Shown in pieces: positions 34,500 through 43,167 of a DNA stretch of 64,000 bases. Origin of the DNA: Thalassotalea sediminis (lineage in GTDB: Bacteria > Pseudomonadota > Gammaproteobacteria > Enterobacterales > Alteromonadaceae); contig NZ_AP027361.1 of NCBI RefSeq assembly GCF_030295915.1, positions 186,001-250,000 of the forward strand, read 5' to 3'. The first letter of the stretch is position 1, and each line of letters begins with the position of its first letter. The translations under genes were made by a program, and so were the position numbers. The notes under the pieces were generated by a model. It was given only the letters and a program-made list of their open reading frames with translations. It was not told the DNA's origin and did no database searches.

Positions 34500-35389
34500 T
34501 TTTTCTGTTCGAACACAGATAATAGTGTTTCTTTCCAGTTTTTTACATTAAATTCACGACGAATGTAATTGTAGCCTTCTAAATTGAAAGTAACGGGTTG
34601 TTGTAATGCTTCCTCAATAGCGATATCTGTATGACACTCAATGGTATAAGGCACAGGCCAGTTGGTAATTACTTGCATACCAAAATACATTGCTTCTATT
34701 GCCATACGCGAAAAACCATCATGTGACGTTATTCTTAATAAAACGTCGCACTCTTTGAAAAGGGAAAATAACCTGTTCTGATCGATTCGTCCTAATGATG
34801 TTACGTTAGGGTAGCTATCTGTCTTTATTGTATTATCGCCAACAAATATAAAGTTAATGTGAGGAAGCTTCTTACTTAACGCTAACATTCGGTCGGTATT
34901 GTATATCCAATGTCGATCAGGATTGCTATACACTAATACTTTCTGAATTGGTTTGCTTTCAGATGTAGGAATATTATTGCTTGATAACTGCTCTTCAAGC
35001 AAAAATATTGGGCTACAGCTTTGCCAATACTGCGTTTTTAGACCGTTGTTTTCTAATACTTGCGATAACCATGGCGCGGGTGATAAGTTTTTGTTGATAC
35101 ATAGTTTATAAATAATTTTAGAATAGAACTTTTCAATGCCGCGAGCATCATTGAAGTAACGAGAATCAGTACCTGCCCAAAACTTCGCAACTTTATATCC
35201 CTTTAATTTTAGCTTTAAAGCAATTCGTAATGAGGCTTTATTCGGGATTCGAACATACACAACGACACTAGACTTCGGCTTAAAGTGACTTAACTGCTGA
35301 TATGATTCACAAAAAGCGAACCTTGTATCATCACCGATCACTTCACGCCATTGATTTATAATTTCGTGTTTACCAAAAAAAATAATCAT
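34496..35389 (-). CDS. Glycosyltransferase, GT-B fold (GT4-like)
   Basis: From the Met at 35389 (MIIFFGKHEI) the product is 297 residues. The C-terminal half resembles a nucleotide-sugar-binding GT4 domain: KVLVYSNPDRHWIYN, INFIFVGDN, SLGRIDQNRLFSLFKECDVLLRITSHDGFSRMAIEAMYFGMQVIT. A longer frame beginning at 35461 overlaps the upstream gene by 62 bases and lacks the expected first strand, so 35389 (10 bases after the upstream stop) is preferred. It overlaps the next gene by 4 bases. Donor unknown. Confidence 0.72.
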   Translation of the reverse strand: MIIFFGKHEIINQWREVIGDDTRFAFCESYQQLSHFKPKSSVVVYVRIPNKASLRIALKLKLKGYKVAKFWAGTDSRYFNDARGIEKFYSKIIYKLCINKNLSPAPWLSQVLENNGLKTQYWQSCSPIFLLEEQLSSNNIPTSESKPIQKVLVYSNPDRHWIYNTDRMLALSKKLPHINFIFVGDNTIKTDSYPNVTSLGRIDQNRLFSLFKECDVLLRITSHDGFSRMAIEAMYFGMQVITNWPVPYTIECHTDIAIEEALQQPVTFNLEGYNYIRREFNVKNWKETLLSVFEQKK

Positions 35390-35399
35390 AAATGTCTCG

Positions 35400-37070
35400 T
35401 TATTGTGCCCCGAGTTGCTGATGTAGGATTTTCCAGTTGATGAGTAACCAAAAAATTTCATAATCAGTATCTACTGATAAATCGTTTAGTAGCCTACCAT
35501 CAAATAAGGTTTTCTCATTTCTTACTTCTTCAACCAATGAAGATAGCGAGCTATTTAACCAGTCTACAAAAGGGACAGGGAACCCATATTTTCGTTGATA
35601 AATTAATTCGCGGTCAAAATATTCACACGCAATTTCTCGTAGTATGGGCTTAACAAATTCAGTGCCATAGTAATCACTATCATTTAATGTATTAGCCAAA
35701 TCTATTACGTCTGGCGCAAAGAAGGGGGATATAATATGTTTATTGAACTGCTCAGCGATTAGTTCTGCCTCTTCAAAGTGCTTTTCGACATCACTAGAAA
35801 TAACGTATTGTTGCGCAACATGCCGTACATTCTCACGCATTTTAGCACTTATATCCTGCTGCCAAGGCTTTGTTTCTAGTGCTGTATTTCGCCCAAGGTC
35901 AATTTGCTTGATTATGTTATGACTCTTTTCGCTATATTGAATTGCGGTTAGTGAATATACCAGATCAGTTAATGATGTTGATTTAAGCTCAACGAGTACT
36001 CTTCCTCGACCAGGTACGATTTTTTGCATTAATCTCAGTAGCCATAATGGTATGTGTTTTGTAGACTGCTTCCAGTTGTACTGCGTATTAATTCGATTAA
36101 TACCATTTGAACCAAACAGTGTATCTGCAGCTTCACCATATATAACGGCGTCATACTCATCAGGAATGGCTTTCATCATTGCTAGCATGGCAAGCGAACT
36201 GTAGTGACGTAAAGGTTCACGTTTTAGGCGAATTAAGTATTGCAGATCTTGCTCAAGTGTCTCTGGATTAACTTCAACGAGATGGTGTGGCATGTCTAGT
36301 TGCTTGGCAAAAGCTTTGGCTGTTGCTAATTCTGGGTTTTTTTGGCCTTTAAAAACAGGGGTAACGAGATAACACTGATCGAATATATCTTTACTAAGAC
36401 CAGCCAATAATGAAGAGTCTACGCCCCCACTTAGAAAAATTGCAACTTTCTTATAGCGTTGACTAGCTTGCCTTAAGTGCGTTTGTAATGCGTGCTTAAC
36501 GCTAGTTTGCTTGTCTTTAAATGGGGCATTAGTGTAATTTGCTGGTGGTAACTGCCAATAACATTGTTGTTTTACGGTGCCTTTATGACTCACAGTTCCA
36601 TAGGATCGAGCGCGCAATTTACACGTATCACTAAGTAGAGTTTTATCAGCACTTGTCCAGCGAAAAATAAAACATTCATGAACAGCATCTAGCGCTAAAG
36701 CTTTATTTTCAACAGGTAATAAGCAAATACGAGATGCAATAGTTACCAAGTTTTCATTTTGCTGATAAAAAATGGTTTTGCCACCAAATCTATCATTAAA
36801 AATGAGACATTCTTCTTCAGTAATACAAATACCTGAGTAATGTCCTTCAAACTGAGAAAGCTGATCAAATTGCTTAGTAAGGATGATTTCTTTGAATTTA
36901 TTTGTATCTTGCGGCCAAAAATAGCCATCTAAGAGAATCAAACCACCTTGTGGTAACGGTATTTTTATACAATCTTGCGCATTAATTTCATAAGTATATG
37001 CACCAATCGATAGATGATTGTCGTTATTATCGATTACTTTAGGGTGGCGTTTAATACAAAAACCAGACAT
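35400..37070 (-). CDS. Asparagine synthetase-like amidotransferase, N-terminal Cys displaced
   Basis: A 556-residue AsnB-like protein. The N-terminal half resembles the Ntn glutaminase domain (FEGHYSGICI, IFNDRFGGKTIFYQ) and the C-terminal half the synthetase domain, with the PPi-loop LSGGVDSSLLAGL near residue 213 and YGEAADTLFGSNG further on. True AsnB starts Met-Cys with Cys2 as glutaminase nucleophile; here the protein starts MSGFC, so Cys is at position 5 and ammonia release from glutamine is doubtful. Relatives in O-antigen clusters amidate uronic acids, which fits a locus making GalNAcA and ManNAcA. It lies 5 bases after the ATP-grasp gene. Confidence 0.78.
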   Translation of the reverse strand: MSGFCIKRHPKVIDNNDNHLSIGAYTYEINAQDCIKIPLPQGGLILLDGYFWPQDTNKFKEIILTKQFDQLSQFEGHYSGICITEEECLIFNDRFGGKTIFYQQNENLVTIASRICLLPVENKALALDAVHECFIFRWTSADKTLLSDTCKLRARSYGTVSHKGTVKQQCYWQLPPANYTNAPFKDKQTSVKHALQTHLRQASQRYKKVAIFLSGGVDSSLLAGLSKDIFDQCYLVTPVFKGQKNPELATAKAFAKQLDMPHHLVEVNPETLEQDLQYLIRLKREPLRHYSSLAMLAMMKAIPDEYDAVIYGEAADTLFGSNGINRINTQYNWKQSTKHIPLWLLRLMQKIVPGRGRVLVELKSTSLTDLVYSLTAIQYSEKSHNIIKQIDLGRNTALETKPWQQDISAKMRENVRHVAQQYVISSDVEKHFEEAELIAEQFNKHIISPFFAPDVIDLANTLNDSDYYGTEFVKPILREIACEYFDRELIYQRKYGFPVPFVDWLNSSLSSLVEEVRNEKTLFDGRLLNDLSVDTDYEIFWLLINWKILHQQLGAQ

Positions 37071-37075
37071 GGCAA

Positions 37076-38239
37076 CTAACTCTTCCTTTTTTTACGTCGT
37101 AATTTTGCAATAGACGTTTTGAGTAAATTCCTTAATTGATTGAACCCTACGGCAATAGCTGGCCAAGGATCTCGCCAAGCAAAATATATAAAGGTATGGG
37201 GTCTAAGTAAATCACGTAGATATGTTTTTACAATGGTAAATAAAGACTGGTTATCCCTGTATCGAGAATATAAGTCTTCATAAACACTGATGAAAACACG
37301 ATGTGTTTGTTTGGGTAGTTTATCAGCAGGCAAACCAAGTGCGACACAATACGTCGCATATACGTTATTTACGCCACAACTTGTATCGAAGTAATTGCAA
37401 AGGCCTAGTCGAGGGTTGATTTCAATGTATTTATATTCCTGACTTTCACTATCATATTTAAACTCAACCATTGCAGGGCCTACATAACTTAAGCCTTTAC
37501 CTATTTTTGCGACTTGCTCAATAACTTCTTGATTCTCGTAGCTCTTCGCATAACAGGTCACGCCATAGTGTGGTGGTGTTAACTGTAAACGTTGGAAGGT
37601 AAATGCTGCAATCAAATCGCTGTTTTCATTAAAAACACAATTACATACCCATAAGTTTTCGTCACTTCCTACTATTAATTCTTGAGCAATACAGTACTCC
37701 AACGCCTCGGAGTACTGACTGTAAAATTCTTCAAGTTGTGTTTGATCGTTAATTACGATATTTTTTTGGCCTAGCTTATTTAATTCATTGGATCTGGGCT
37801 TAATAATTGCCGGAAGCGGTAACACTTTAGTAAATTCTTGCGCCGATATAGGTAAATTAACAAGTGATTGGGGCACATTGGTAAATGTAGCTACGAGCTC
37901 TACTTCTTGTTTTTTATCAATAAATTTTTCTGATAACTTATCTGACGGTAAAACAAAATTAAATTTTTCTTGTAGTATAGTTTCATGGTTTGTTAAAAAG
38001 TCGACATACCAATCTGAAGTAGGAATTAATACTTGCCCACTGCCAGGCCAGGTTAATAGTGTTTCTAAAAGGCGTTCACGCGTTGTTGTTTCAGCACGGT
38101 TTAGTAAACGAGAAAATAACACAGGTTCATTACTACCGGTTGTTATTACATCTGTAATTATGTGCTGCTTTGATAAGCCTCTTAACGCACCTAATCCATT
38201 AGGACCGGCTGATAAAATAATCGCTTGGCTTGATTTCAT
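37076..38239 (-). CDS. ATP-grasp family ligase
   Basis: From the ATG at 38239 the product is 387 residues. The N-terminus (AIILSAGPNGLGALRGL) is a pre-ATP-grasp dinucleotide-like domain. The ATP-grasp core shows PAIIKPRSNELNKLGQKN, AQELIVGSDENLWV, GPAMVEFKYD and EINPRLGL, with the Glu/Asn metal-binding residues of the family. Such enzymes join a carboxylate to an amine through an acyl-phosphate. In this operon it could aminoacylate a uronic acid or an amino sugar. The start overlaps the deacetylase stop as ATGA (4 bases), indicating translational coupling; the longer start at 38254 is therefore rejected. Confidence 0.78.
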   Translation of the reverse strand: MKSSQAIILSAGPNGLGALRGLSKQHIITDVITTGSNEPVLFSRLLNRAETTTRERLLETLLTWPGSGQVLIPTSDWYVDFLTNHETILQEKFNFVLPSDKLSEKFIDKKQEVELVATFTNVPQSLVNLPISAQEFTKVLPLPAIIKPRSNELNKLGQKNIVINDQTQLEEFYSQYSEALEYCIAQELIVGSDENLWVCNCVFNENSDLIAAFTFQRLQLTPPHYGVTCYAKSYENQEVIEQVAKIGKGLSYVGPAMVEFKYDSESQEYKYIEINPRLGLCNYFDTSCGVNNVYATYCVALGLPADKLPKQTHRVFISVYEDLYSRYRDNQSLFTIVKTYLRDLLRPHTFIYFAWRDPWPAIAVGFNQLRNLLKTSIAKLRRKKRKS

Positions 38240-39231
38240 GAGGTAAAACAACACTCAAACTTAACACGGTTAAAGTTATCATGAGCAACACAAAAACGAT
38301 TTATGTCGAAAGGATTGCTAATTTCTAAGTGGCGACCTGGCTCATTGTTGAATGCAATTTGATAGCCAGCCTGAATCGATAGTTCAAAAGAGGCTTGATT
38401 ATAACAAAAATAGCGACCAACAGGGTAAGCGATTGAGTTGACACTTTTCTCGATTTTTTGCTCAATAATTAATTTAGATTCAATAATTTCTTTGCTTTGC
38501 TCTTGCTTATCGAGTTGCGATAAAATTCGATGGCTAATGGTATGAGACCCTATTTCCATGCCTTGTTCTGCTAATTGTTTAACTTGTTTCCAGGTCATAA
38601 ACAGCTTTGTTTGCTTGTTATCTAATGATTCATGTGCTTTAAAGCATTGCGTACGCACATCTTGTAATACATCATCAATGGTATGTGTCGTTAATTGTTT
38701 TGCTGATGACATGATACGCTGTATTGTTTGATTTATATTTTCAGGTGCTAAGTGATAAACTTTGTTAGTGCCGATCAACTGGTAATCTTGACCAACAGAT
38801 TGTCTTAATAAGAAGGCAATCTCATCCCACCAGGGAATATGATTAGAGTCGACAAAATCGGTAGCGACATAAAAAATAGCGGGTACATGATGTTTTTTAA
38901 GTACGGGAAAAGCATTGGTATAATTGTCTTTATAACCATCATCAAAGGTAATGAGTGCATAACGATTATTAGTTAATTGTTTTTGTTCTACTAATTTCGC
39001 TAATTGTCGGGTATTAATAATTTCAAAGTTTTCTTTAAGTATTTCAATATGTTGCTCAAAAGCTTCTGTTGAGCATGAAAAAATCGCATGATCAAAGTAA
39101 CAATCTTCGGCTCTACCAATGCGGTGATAGTTAAATACATAGACACCATTTGGTAAACGTCGCCAAAAAAAGTCAATGCTGCGTGTTACTGACAACAGCT
39201 TGGTTAACGTTTCCTTGACGCGAAACCGCAT
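38236..39231 (-). CDS. Polysaccharide deacetylase (NodB domain, CE4)
   Basis: A 331-residue NodB-type carbohydrate esterase. Motif 1 is ALITFDDGYKDNY (the DD metal/catalytic pair), motif 2 is IGSHTISHRILSQ (His pair), and the later YPVGRYFCYN matches motif 3. It should remove N-acetyl groups from amino sugars of a lipid-linked or growing glycan. It has no clear signal peptide, so it may act on the cytoplasmic side or on a soluble precursor. It precedes and overlaps the ATP-grasp gene, so a free amine produced here could be the substrate of that ligase (inference). Confidence 0.87.
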   Translation of the reverse strand: MRFRVKETLTKLLSVTRSIDFFWRRLPNGVYVFNYHRIGRAEDCYFDHAIFSCSTEAFEQHIEILKENFEIINTRQLAKLVEQKQLTNNRYALITFDDGYKDNYTNAFPVLKKHHVPAIFYVATDFVDSNHIPWWDEIAFLLRQSVGQDYQLIGTNKVYHLAPENINQTIQRIMSSAKQLTTHTIDDVLQDVRTQCFKAHESLDNKQTKLFMTWKQVKQLAEQGMEIGSHTISHRILSQLDKQEQSKEIIESKLIIEQKIEKSVNSIAYPVGRYFCYNQASFELSIQAGYQIAFNNEPGRHLEISNPFDINRFCVAHDNFNRVKFECCFTS

Positions 39232-39242
39232 AGATTAATCTC

Positions 39243-40403
39243 CTATGAAAGTGGCTTAAACTCGGGTTTAGGTAAAATGTAATCCCGAAAATTATTGGGG
39301 TTGCCTTGCTCACCTTTTTCCGCTGCCTTGGCTATATTATACATTTCTCGGGCGGATACATAATGTAGTACATAGTTTTCACCATCATTATACTTAGACT
39401 CTAAATAATGGTGCATATCGTGTCTTGGCTGCCCTAATAACGTATCCATGTCTGCTTCTTGTGTGCCATGGGTATGTACTTTAATAAAAATCCATTCGGG
39501 GCGGCCTTTAACGTGAATATGAGAATCTACCCATTGGTCCACACGTGATTTTAATGGCGGCATGGTTTTTCTTACATCGGAATTTTCAATTCTAGGTAAT
39601 CCTTTAGGGGTTCGCCATTTTAGTGCTACACCGAGAGGGCCTTGAATCAGCATTAAATCACCAGAGGCGGGCTTTCCAACTTCAACATCTACGCCAGTAT
39701 CGTGGTTTTTACACTTTCCTTCTGCACCCGTTGCATAATAAATCGAATTTACTTTTGAAGTTTGCGCTGGGCTTGGTGCCGATGGTAGGGTCATATCAAC
39801 ATAACACCCAGTCTCTTTTAGATACTTAAGTTCATTATCTATACCGCAATGATGGCCGCCAGGTAACGAATTATCTAAAGCCCAATTACCATGAATGAAG
39901 GCATACATTATTTGGCCTGTTTCCGGATGCACAGGCAGGGCACCATGGTCGTAGTGAAGCGTTTTGGCAAAGTCAGCCATAACGGTAGAAAAATTTTCAG
40001 CCGTATCATTGTCATGATGCAAATGTATTTCTATTTCACCAAAACCTTCATAGCAAAGATCAGATAACTTAGCTAAATGTTCGTATCGATATTCTTCTTC
40101 AGGATAAAAGAAACAGTGTTTAGGCATGTGACCGTCAGCATCTTTGTGCTGACTTGCCATTAATCGATAGTCTTTACACCAACGATCAACGCGAGCCCGC
40201 TCAACCTCAATGTCATCATTTCGCCATTGTGGTTCATAATGGTCAACAAAACAGAACAGAACATGTTTTGTGTCATCAACTTTTGGTTTCGACATAATGT
40301 GTTTTAAATACGGTACAAACCAAATATCCATATTCTTCATTTTTAGGACTTGCCAAAAAGCGAGAACACTAAGTACGGTAATTACAACTAAAAATATTAA
40401 CAT
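39243..40403 (-). CDS. Unrecognised membrane-anchored protein with His/Asp-rich motifs
   Basis: From the ATG at 40403 (overlapping the upstream GT2 stop as TAATG, with GGAG 9 bases upstream) the product is 386 residues. It begins with one TM segment (about 2-20). The rest is soluble and carries metal-binding-like clusters: FCFVDHYEP, EIEIHLHHDNDT, GNWALDNS, GGHHCGIDNEL and KVHTHGTQEAD. The order (Asp/His strand, HxHH, later His) recalls a divergent polysaccharide-deacetylase or TIM-barrel hydrolase, but I cannot assign a family with certainty. It sits directly upstream of the NodB deacetylase by 11 bases. It could be a periplasmic-side glycan esterase. Confidence 0.6.
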   Translation of the reverse strand: MLIFLVVITVLSVLAFWQVLKMKNMDIWFVPYLKHIMSKPKVDDTKHVLFCFVDHYEPQWRNDDIEVERARVDRWCKDYRLMASQHKDADGHMPKHCFFYPEEEYRYEHLAKLSDLCYEGFGEIEIHLHHDNDTAENFSTVMADFAKTLHYDHGALPVHPETGQIMYAFIHGNWALDNSLPGGHHCGIDNELKYLKETGCYVDMTLPSAPSPAQTSKVNSIYYATGAEGKCKNHDTGVDVEVGKPASGDLMLIQGPLGVALKWRTPKGLPRIENSDVRKTMPPLKSRVDQWVDSHIHVKGRPEWIFIKVHTHGTQEADMDTLLGQPRHDMHHYLESKYNDGENYVLHYVSAREMYNIAKAAEKGEQGNPNNFRDYILPKPEFKPLS

Positions 40404-41545
40404 TACTTTAATTCTCCACCACGAGGCGTACGTTTCCATCCGCCATTTTTGTGTCCCTTACAAAAACGTATAAACCCTTGTCCTAACGCGACATTCATGG
40501 AAACAAAAAAACTGATAATTGCCACAATGCCTGTGACCTGAATACCGGCATTAATTTGCTTTTGACCTTGCCACGCAATGAGGTAAAAAATGACCTGTAT
40601 AGCAAATATAACGCCATAAAAGGGCTGTGCTATCAACATTAAGTTACTGATAAAAGCCAACAACATGAAGTGCGGGGCGAACCAACGAATAACTTTGTGT
40701 GACCAGTAGCACCAACTCATCACCCCTTGTGTAGGAGACAAGGCCCATAAGTTGGCAATCAGTGCTTTATAATTGCCTATACCAATACGTACACGACGCC
40801 CATATTCATCATCTAATGAAGGTGCCACTTCTTCTTTTGCTATGGCGTTGTCATTATATAAAACGTCGTAACCTTGTTTTTTAACGTTCATCACAATACA
40901 AAAGTCATCAACGATTGTATCGGTTGGTAGTGTTTGGTATAACTCTCTTCTAAGCGCGTAGATCGCACCGTTAGCGCCAAGTAAACTACCTAATTTAGAC
41001 TCACATTTTTTTAAAAATTGTTCATAGCGCCAATATAGCCCATCAAGGTTTTGATTGCCGTCTTCTGTTTCTAAAATTAACTCTCCAGATACGGCACCGA
41101 CATTGTCGGAAAAGCTATTAACTAAAGTAGTAACGGCATCAGTGTTAAAGTCGGTGTTTGCATCAGTAAACACCAATAAATCTGCTTCAGACTTTTCAAC
41201 TAAATCATTTAATACCGATATTTTTCCGCGATTTTTGGAGAAGTTAAATGCCTTCACATTATCTTCTGAAAAAGATTCAATAATGTCGCCCGTGCTGTCT
41301 TGAGAACCATCAGAAGCGACTAATATTTGCAGTGCTCCTTTATAATCTTGCGCAAGTGCATTTTCAATGCGCTCTTTAATACATGATTCTTCATTATATG
41401 CTGCAATAATAATATCTACGCTAGGCAAACATTCTGGCTCACGTAATTCAATTTCTTCAGGTTTAACAAATATCTTTAATATCAGTGGGTATATAAAATA
41501 TGAATACACTAATAAAAAGACGGAAATCCAAAAAACAGTAACCAT
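40403..41545 (-). CDS. Glycosyltransferase family 2, membrane-bound processive-type
   Basis: A 380-residue protein with an N-terminal TM segment (about 2-18) followed by a GT-A domain: PSVDIIIAAYNEESCI, ASDGSQDST, LLVFTDANTD (DxD-like) and GANGAIYALRREL. Then DDFCIVMNVKKQGYDVLYN precedes RRVRIGIGNYKALI, similar to the QxxRW-type region. Two or three C-terminal TM helices (about 275-365) follow. This matches BcsA/NodC-like enzymes with cytoplasmic catalytic domains. It may add several sugars or one. Operon gaps are 3 bases and a TAATG overlap. Confidence 0.83.
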   Translation of the reverse strand: MVTVFWISVFLLVYSYFIYPLILKIFVKPEEIELREPECLPSVDIIIAAYNEESCIKERIENALAQDYKGALQILVASDGSQDSTGDIIESFSEDNVKAFNFSKNRGKISVLNDLVEKSEADLLVFTDANTDFNTDAVTTLVNSFSDNVGAVSGELILETEDGNQNLDGLYWRYEQFLKKCESKLGSLLGANGAIYALRRELYQTLPTDTIVDDFCIVMNVKKQGYDVLYNDNAIAKEEVAPSLDDEYGRRVRIGIGNYKALIANLWALSPTQGVMSWCYWSHKVIRWFAPHFMLLAFISNLMLIAQPFYGVIFAIQVIFYLIAWQGQKQINAGIQVTGIVAIISFFVSMNVALGQGFIRFCKGHKNGGWKRTPRGGELK

Positions 41546-41548
41546 TCT

Positions 41549-42055
41549 TTATCCTTTACTTACCACTTTCGCGGGAATGCCAACCACAGTAACATTATCT
41601 GGAACATCTTTTACAACAACAGCATTTGCGCCAATTTTTACATTATTGCCTATTGTAACGCCGCCAATTATCTTAGCGCCTGCTCCAATAAAAATATTTT
41701 CTCCTAGTACAGGAGCTTGTCCTTTCTCGTCGCCAATCACGACACCACTTTCGACGATGATACCCTTTCCGCCTGTCACCTTTGAATTTATAACTACACC
41801 GACAGGGTGCATAATCACAAAACCAGGCATAAATTTAGCACCAGCACCAATGACACAGCCATTAATAACACGATTTAACCAAAGGGTGATAATAGCTAAA
41901 GGTGATAACCGATAACGCATTAACCACGCTGTCATTCGATAAAGTGCGTTTGCTGAAGTGCCATCGCTAAAAATAATACGTAAAAATGAGACTTGATAGC
42001 CTTCATCAATCATAATTTGTTGTTTCTGTTTTAGGTCTTTTATAAAATTTTTCAT
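41549..42055 (-). CDS. Left-handed beta-helix acetyltransferase (serine acetyltransferase-like)
   Basis: From the ATG at 42055 (2 bases after the upstream stop) a 168-residue hexapeptide-repeat protein. Regular I/V-G-x-G-A repeats are visible: GCVIGAGAKFMPGFVIMHPVGVVIN, IFIGAGAKIIGGVTIGNNVKIGANAVVVKDVPDN. The N-terminal helical part is short, as in the CysE-like O-acetyltransferases of polysaccharide clusters (WcaB/EpsC type). It probably O-acetylates a sugar precursor with acetyl-CoA. The longer frame starting at 42100 overlaps the glycosyltransferase and is not used. Confidence 0.8.
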   Translation of the reverse strand: MKNFIKDLKQKQQIMIDEGYQVSFLRIIFSDGTSANALYRMTAWLMRYRLSPLAIITLWLNRVINGCVIGAGAKFMPGFVIMHPVGVVINSKVTGGKGIIVESGVVIGDEKGQAPVLGENIFIGAGAKIIGGVTIGNNVKIGANAVVVKDVPDNVTVVGIPAKVVSKG

Positions 42056-42057
42056 AA

Positions 42058-43167
42058 TTAACCCATTCGCTTCAAAACAGTATTTATGTTTTGTTGCCAA
42101 TCAAATGTTGCTGCGTGTTGTAGAATTTTCTCTGCTTGCCAAGTACGTTCAAATGCGTCTTCGATTGCCTCTTCTAGCGCTGCACTATCTTGGGCATTAA
42201 TCACAATGCCAGTATCGTCAGTTACAACCTCTGGGATGCCACCAACATTGGTTGCAATAACAGGTGTTGCGCTGGCAAAAGATTCAAGTAATACGTTAGG
42301 TACACCTTCTCTATAACTTGGCAGTACTAAAAAGTTTGCGTTACGAATAAAACCTGCAACATCGTTTAGTGGGATTGAACCATGAATCTTCATGCGATCA
42401 GTTAACCCATGGTCGTTTGCTAGTTGTTTGAGTGATTCGATCATTGGTCCGCCGCCTATGATATCCAACGTTACTTCTTTATCACGTTTACTGAGATTAA
42501 CAAATGCAGTGACGAGTTCATTAACACCTTTAGTAGGGATTAAACTACCTACAAAAACTAACTTTTTTTCCGTTGTTTTTTTGGCGGCGGGAAAAAATAT
42601 TTTTGGATTAACGCCATTATAATTAACACAAATTCTCTCTGGTGATATACCCGTCTCAACCAACTTTTCGCCTAACGCTTTGCTCGCACAAAATATTGCT
42701 TTTGCAGAGTTTAACCAGGTTTTAATGAGTTTTTTTCTAGATGAAAACTGGCTATTTTCGTTTACGTCAGTACCGTGAACTTTTACATAGAATGGCAGTG
42801 ATAGGTGCTTGTTTAGCCTTGCAGCGGCAACAGCGTCAGGAAAACACCAAGAAGCAAGTAATGCGTCGGGGTTAGATTTTTTAATCCACGGCAACATAAA
42901 CAATAACGAAATATACTGAAAAAATGGCACAAACCTTCGGCCAATTTTCGGTGTGTAAAAATAGGGACAGGCTTTAATATGTGGTTGTTCTTTCCACTGC
43001 GAACGCTGTGAAAGCCACTCCGTCCAAGGCATCAATATAACAAGTTGAACCTGCATTTTATTTGCTAATAAATCAAACTGTTGTTTATTAAAGCTAGCGC
43101 GATTAGGCGCCCAGGGTACCGGGTATAAATTGGTAATGATTAAGAGTGAACTTAACTTGGTTTTCAT
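42058..43167 (-). CDS. Glycosyltransferase family 4
   Basis: A 369-residue GT-B protein. Landmarks are TNLYPVPWAPNRASFNKQQ at the N-terminus, KVHGTDVNEN, NYNGVNPKIFFPA, LVFVGSLIPTKGV, and the donor site LPSYREGVPNVLLESFASATPVIATNVGGIPEVV with the two Glu residues of the EXnE motif. It transfers a single sugar at the inner membrane. Its start overlaps the stop of the upstream glycosyltransferase (TAATG), so the two are translationally coupled. Confidence 0.87.
   Translation of the reverse strand: MKTKLSSLLIITNLYPVPWAPNRASFNKQQFDLLANKMQVQLVILMPWTEWLSQRSQWKEQPHIKACPYFYTPKIGRRFVPFFQYISLLFMLPWIKKSNPDALLASWCFPDAVAAARLNKHLSLPFYVKVHGTDVNENSQFSSRKKLIKTWLNSAKAIFCASKALGEKLVETGISPERICVNYNGVNPKIFFPAAKKTTEKKLVFVGSLIPTKGVNELVTAFVNLSKRDKEVTLDIIGGGPMIESLKQLANDHGLTDRMKIHGSIPLNDVAGFIRNANFLVLPSYREGVPNVLLESFASATPVIATNVGGIPEVVTDDTGIVINAQDSAALEEAIEDAFERTWQAEKILQHAATFDWQQNINTVLKRMG

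Noticed and set aside
37788..38246. 152-codon plus-strand frame inside the ATP-grasp gene
   Set aside because: Antisense to a conserved enzyme core; no independent support.
41367..41915. 182-codon plus-strand open frame across the GT2/acetyltransferase junction
   Set aside because: It spans two well-supported minus-strand genes; its Thr/Pro-rich repeats mirror the hexapeptide repeats of the acetyltransferase.
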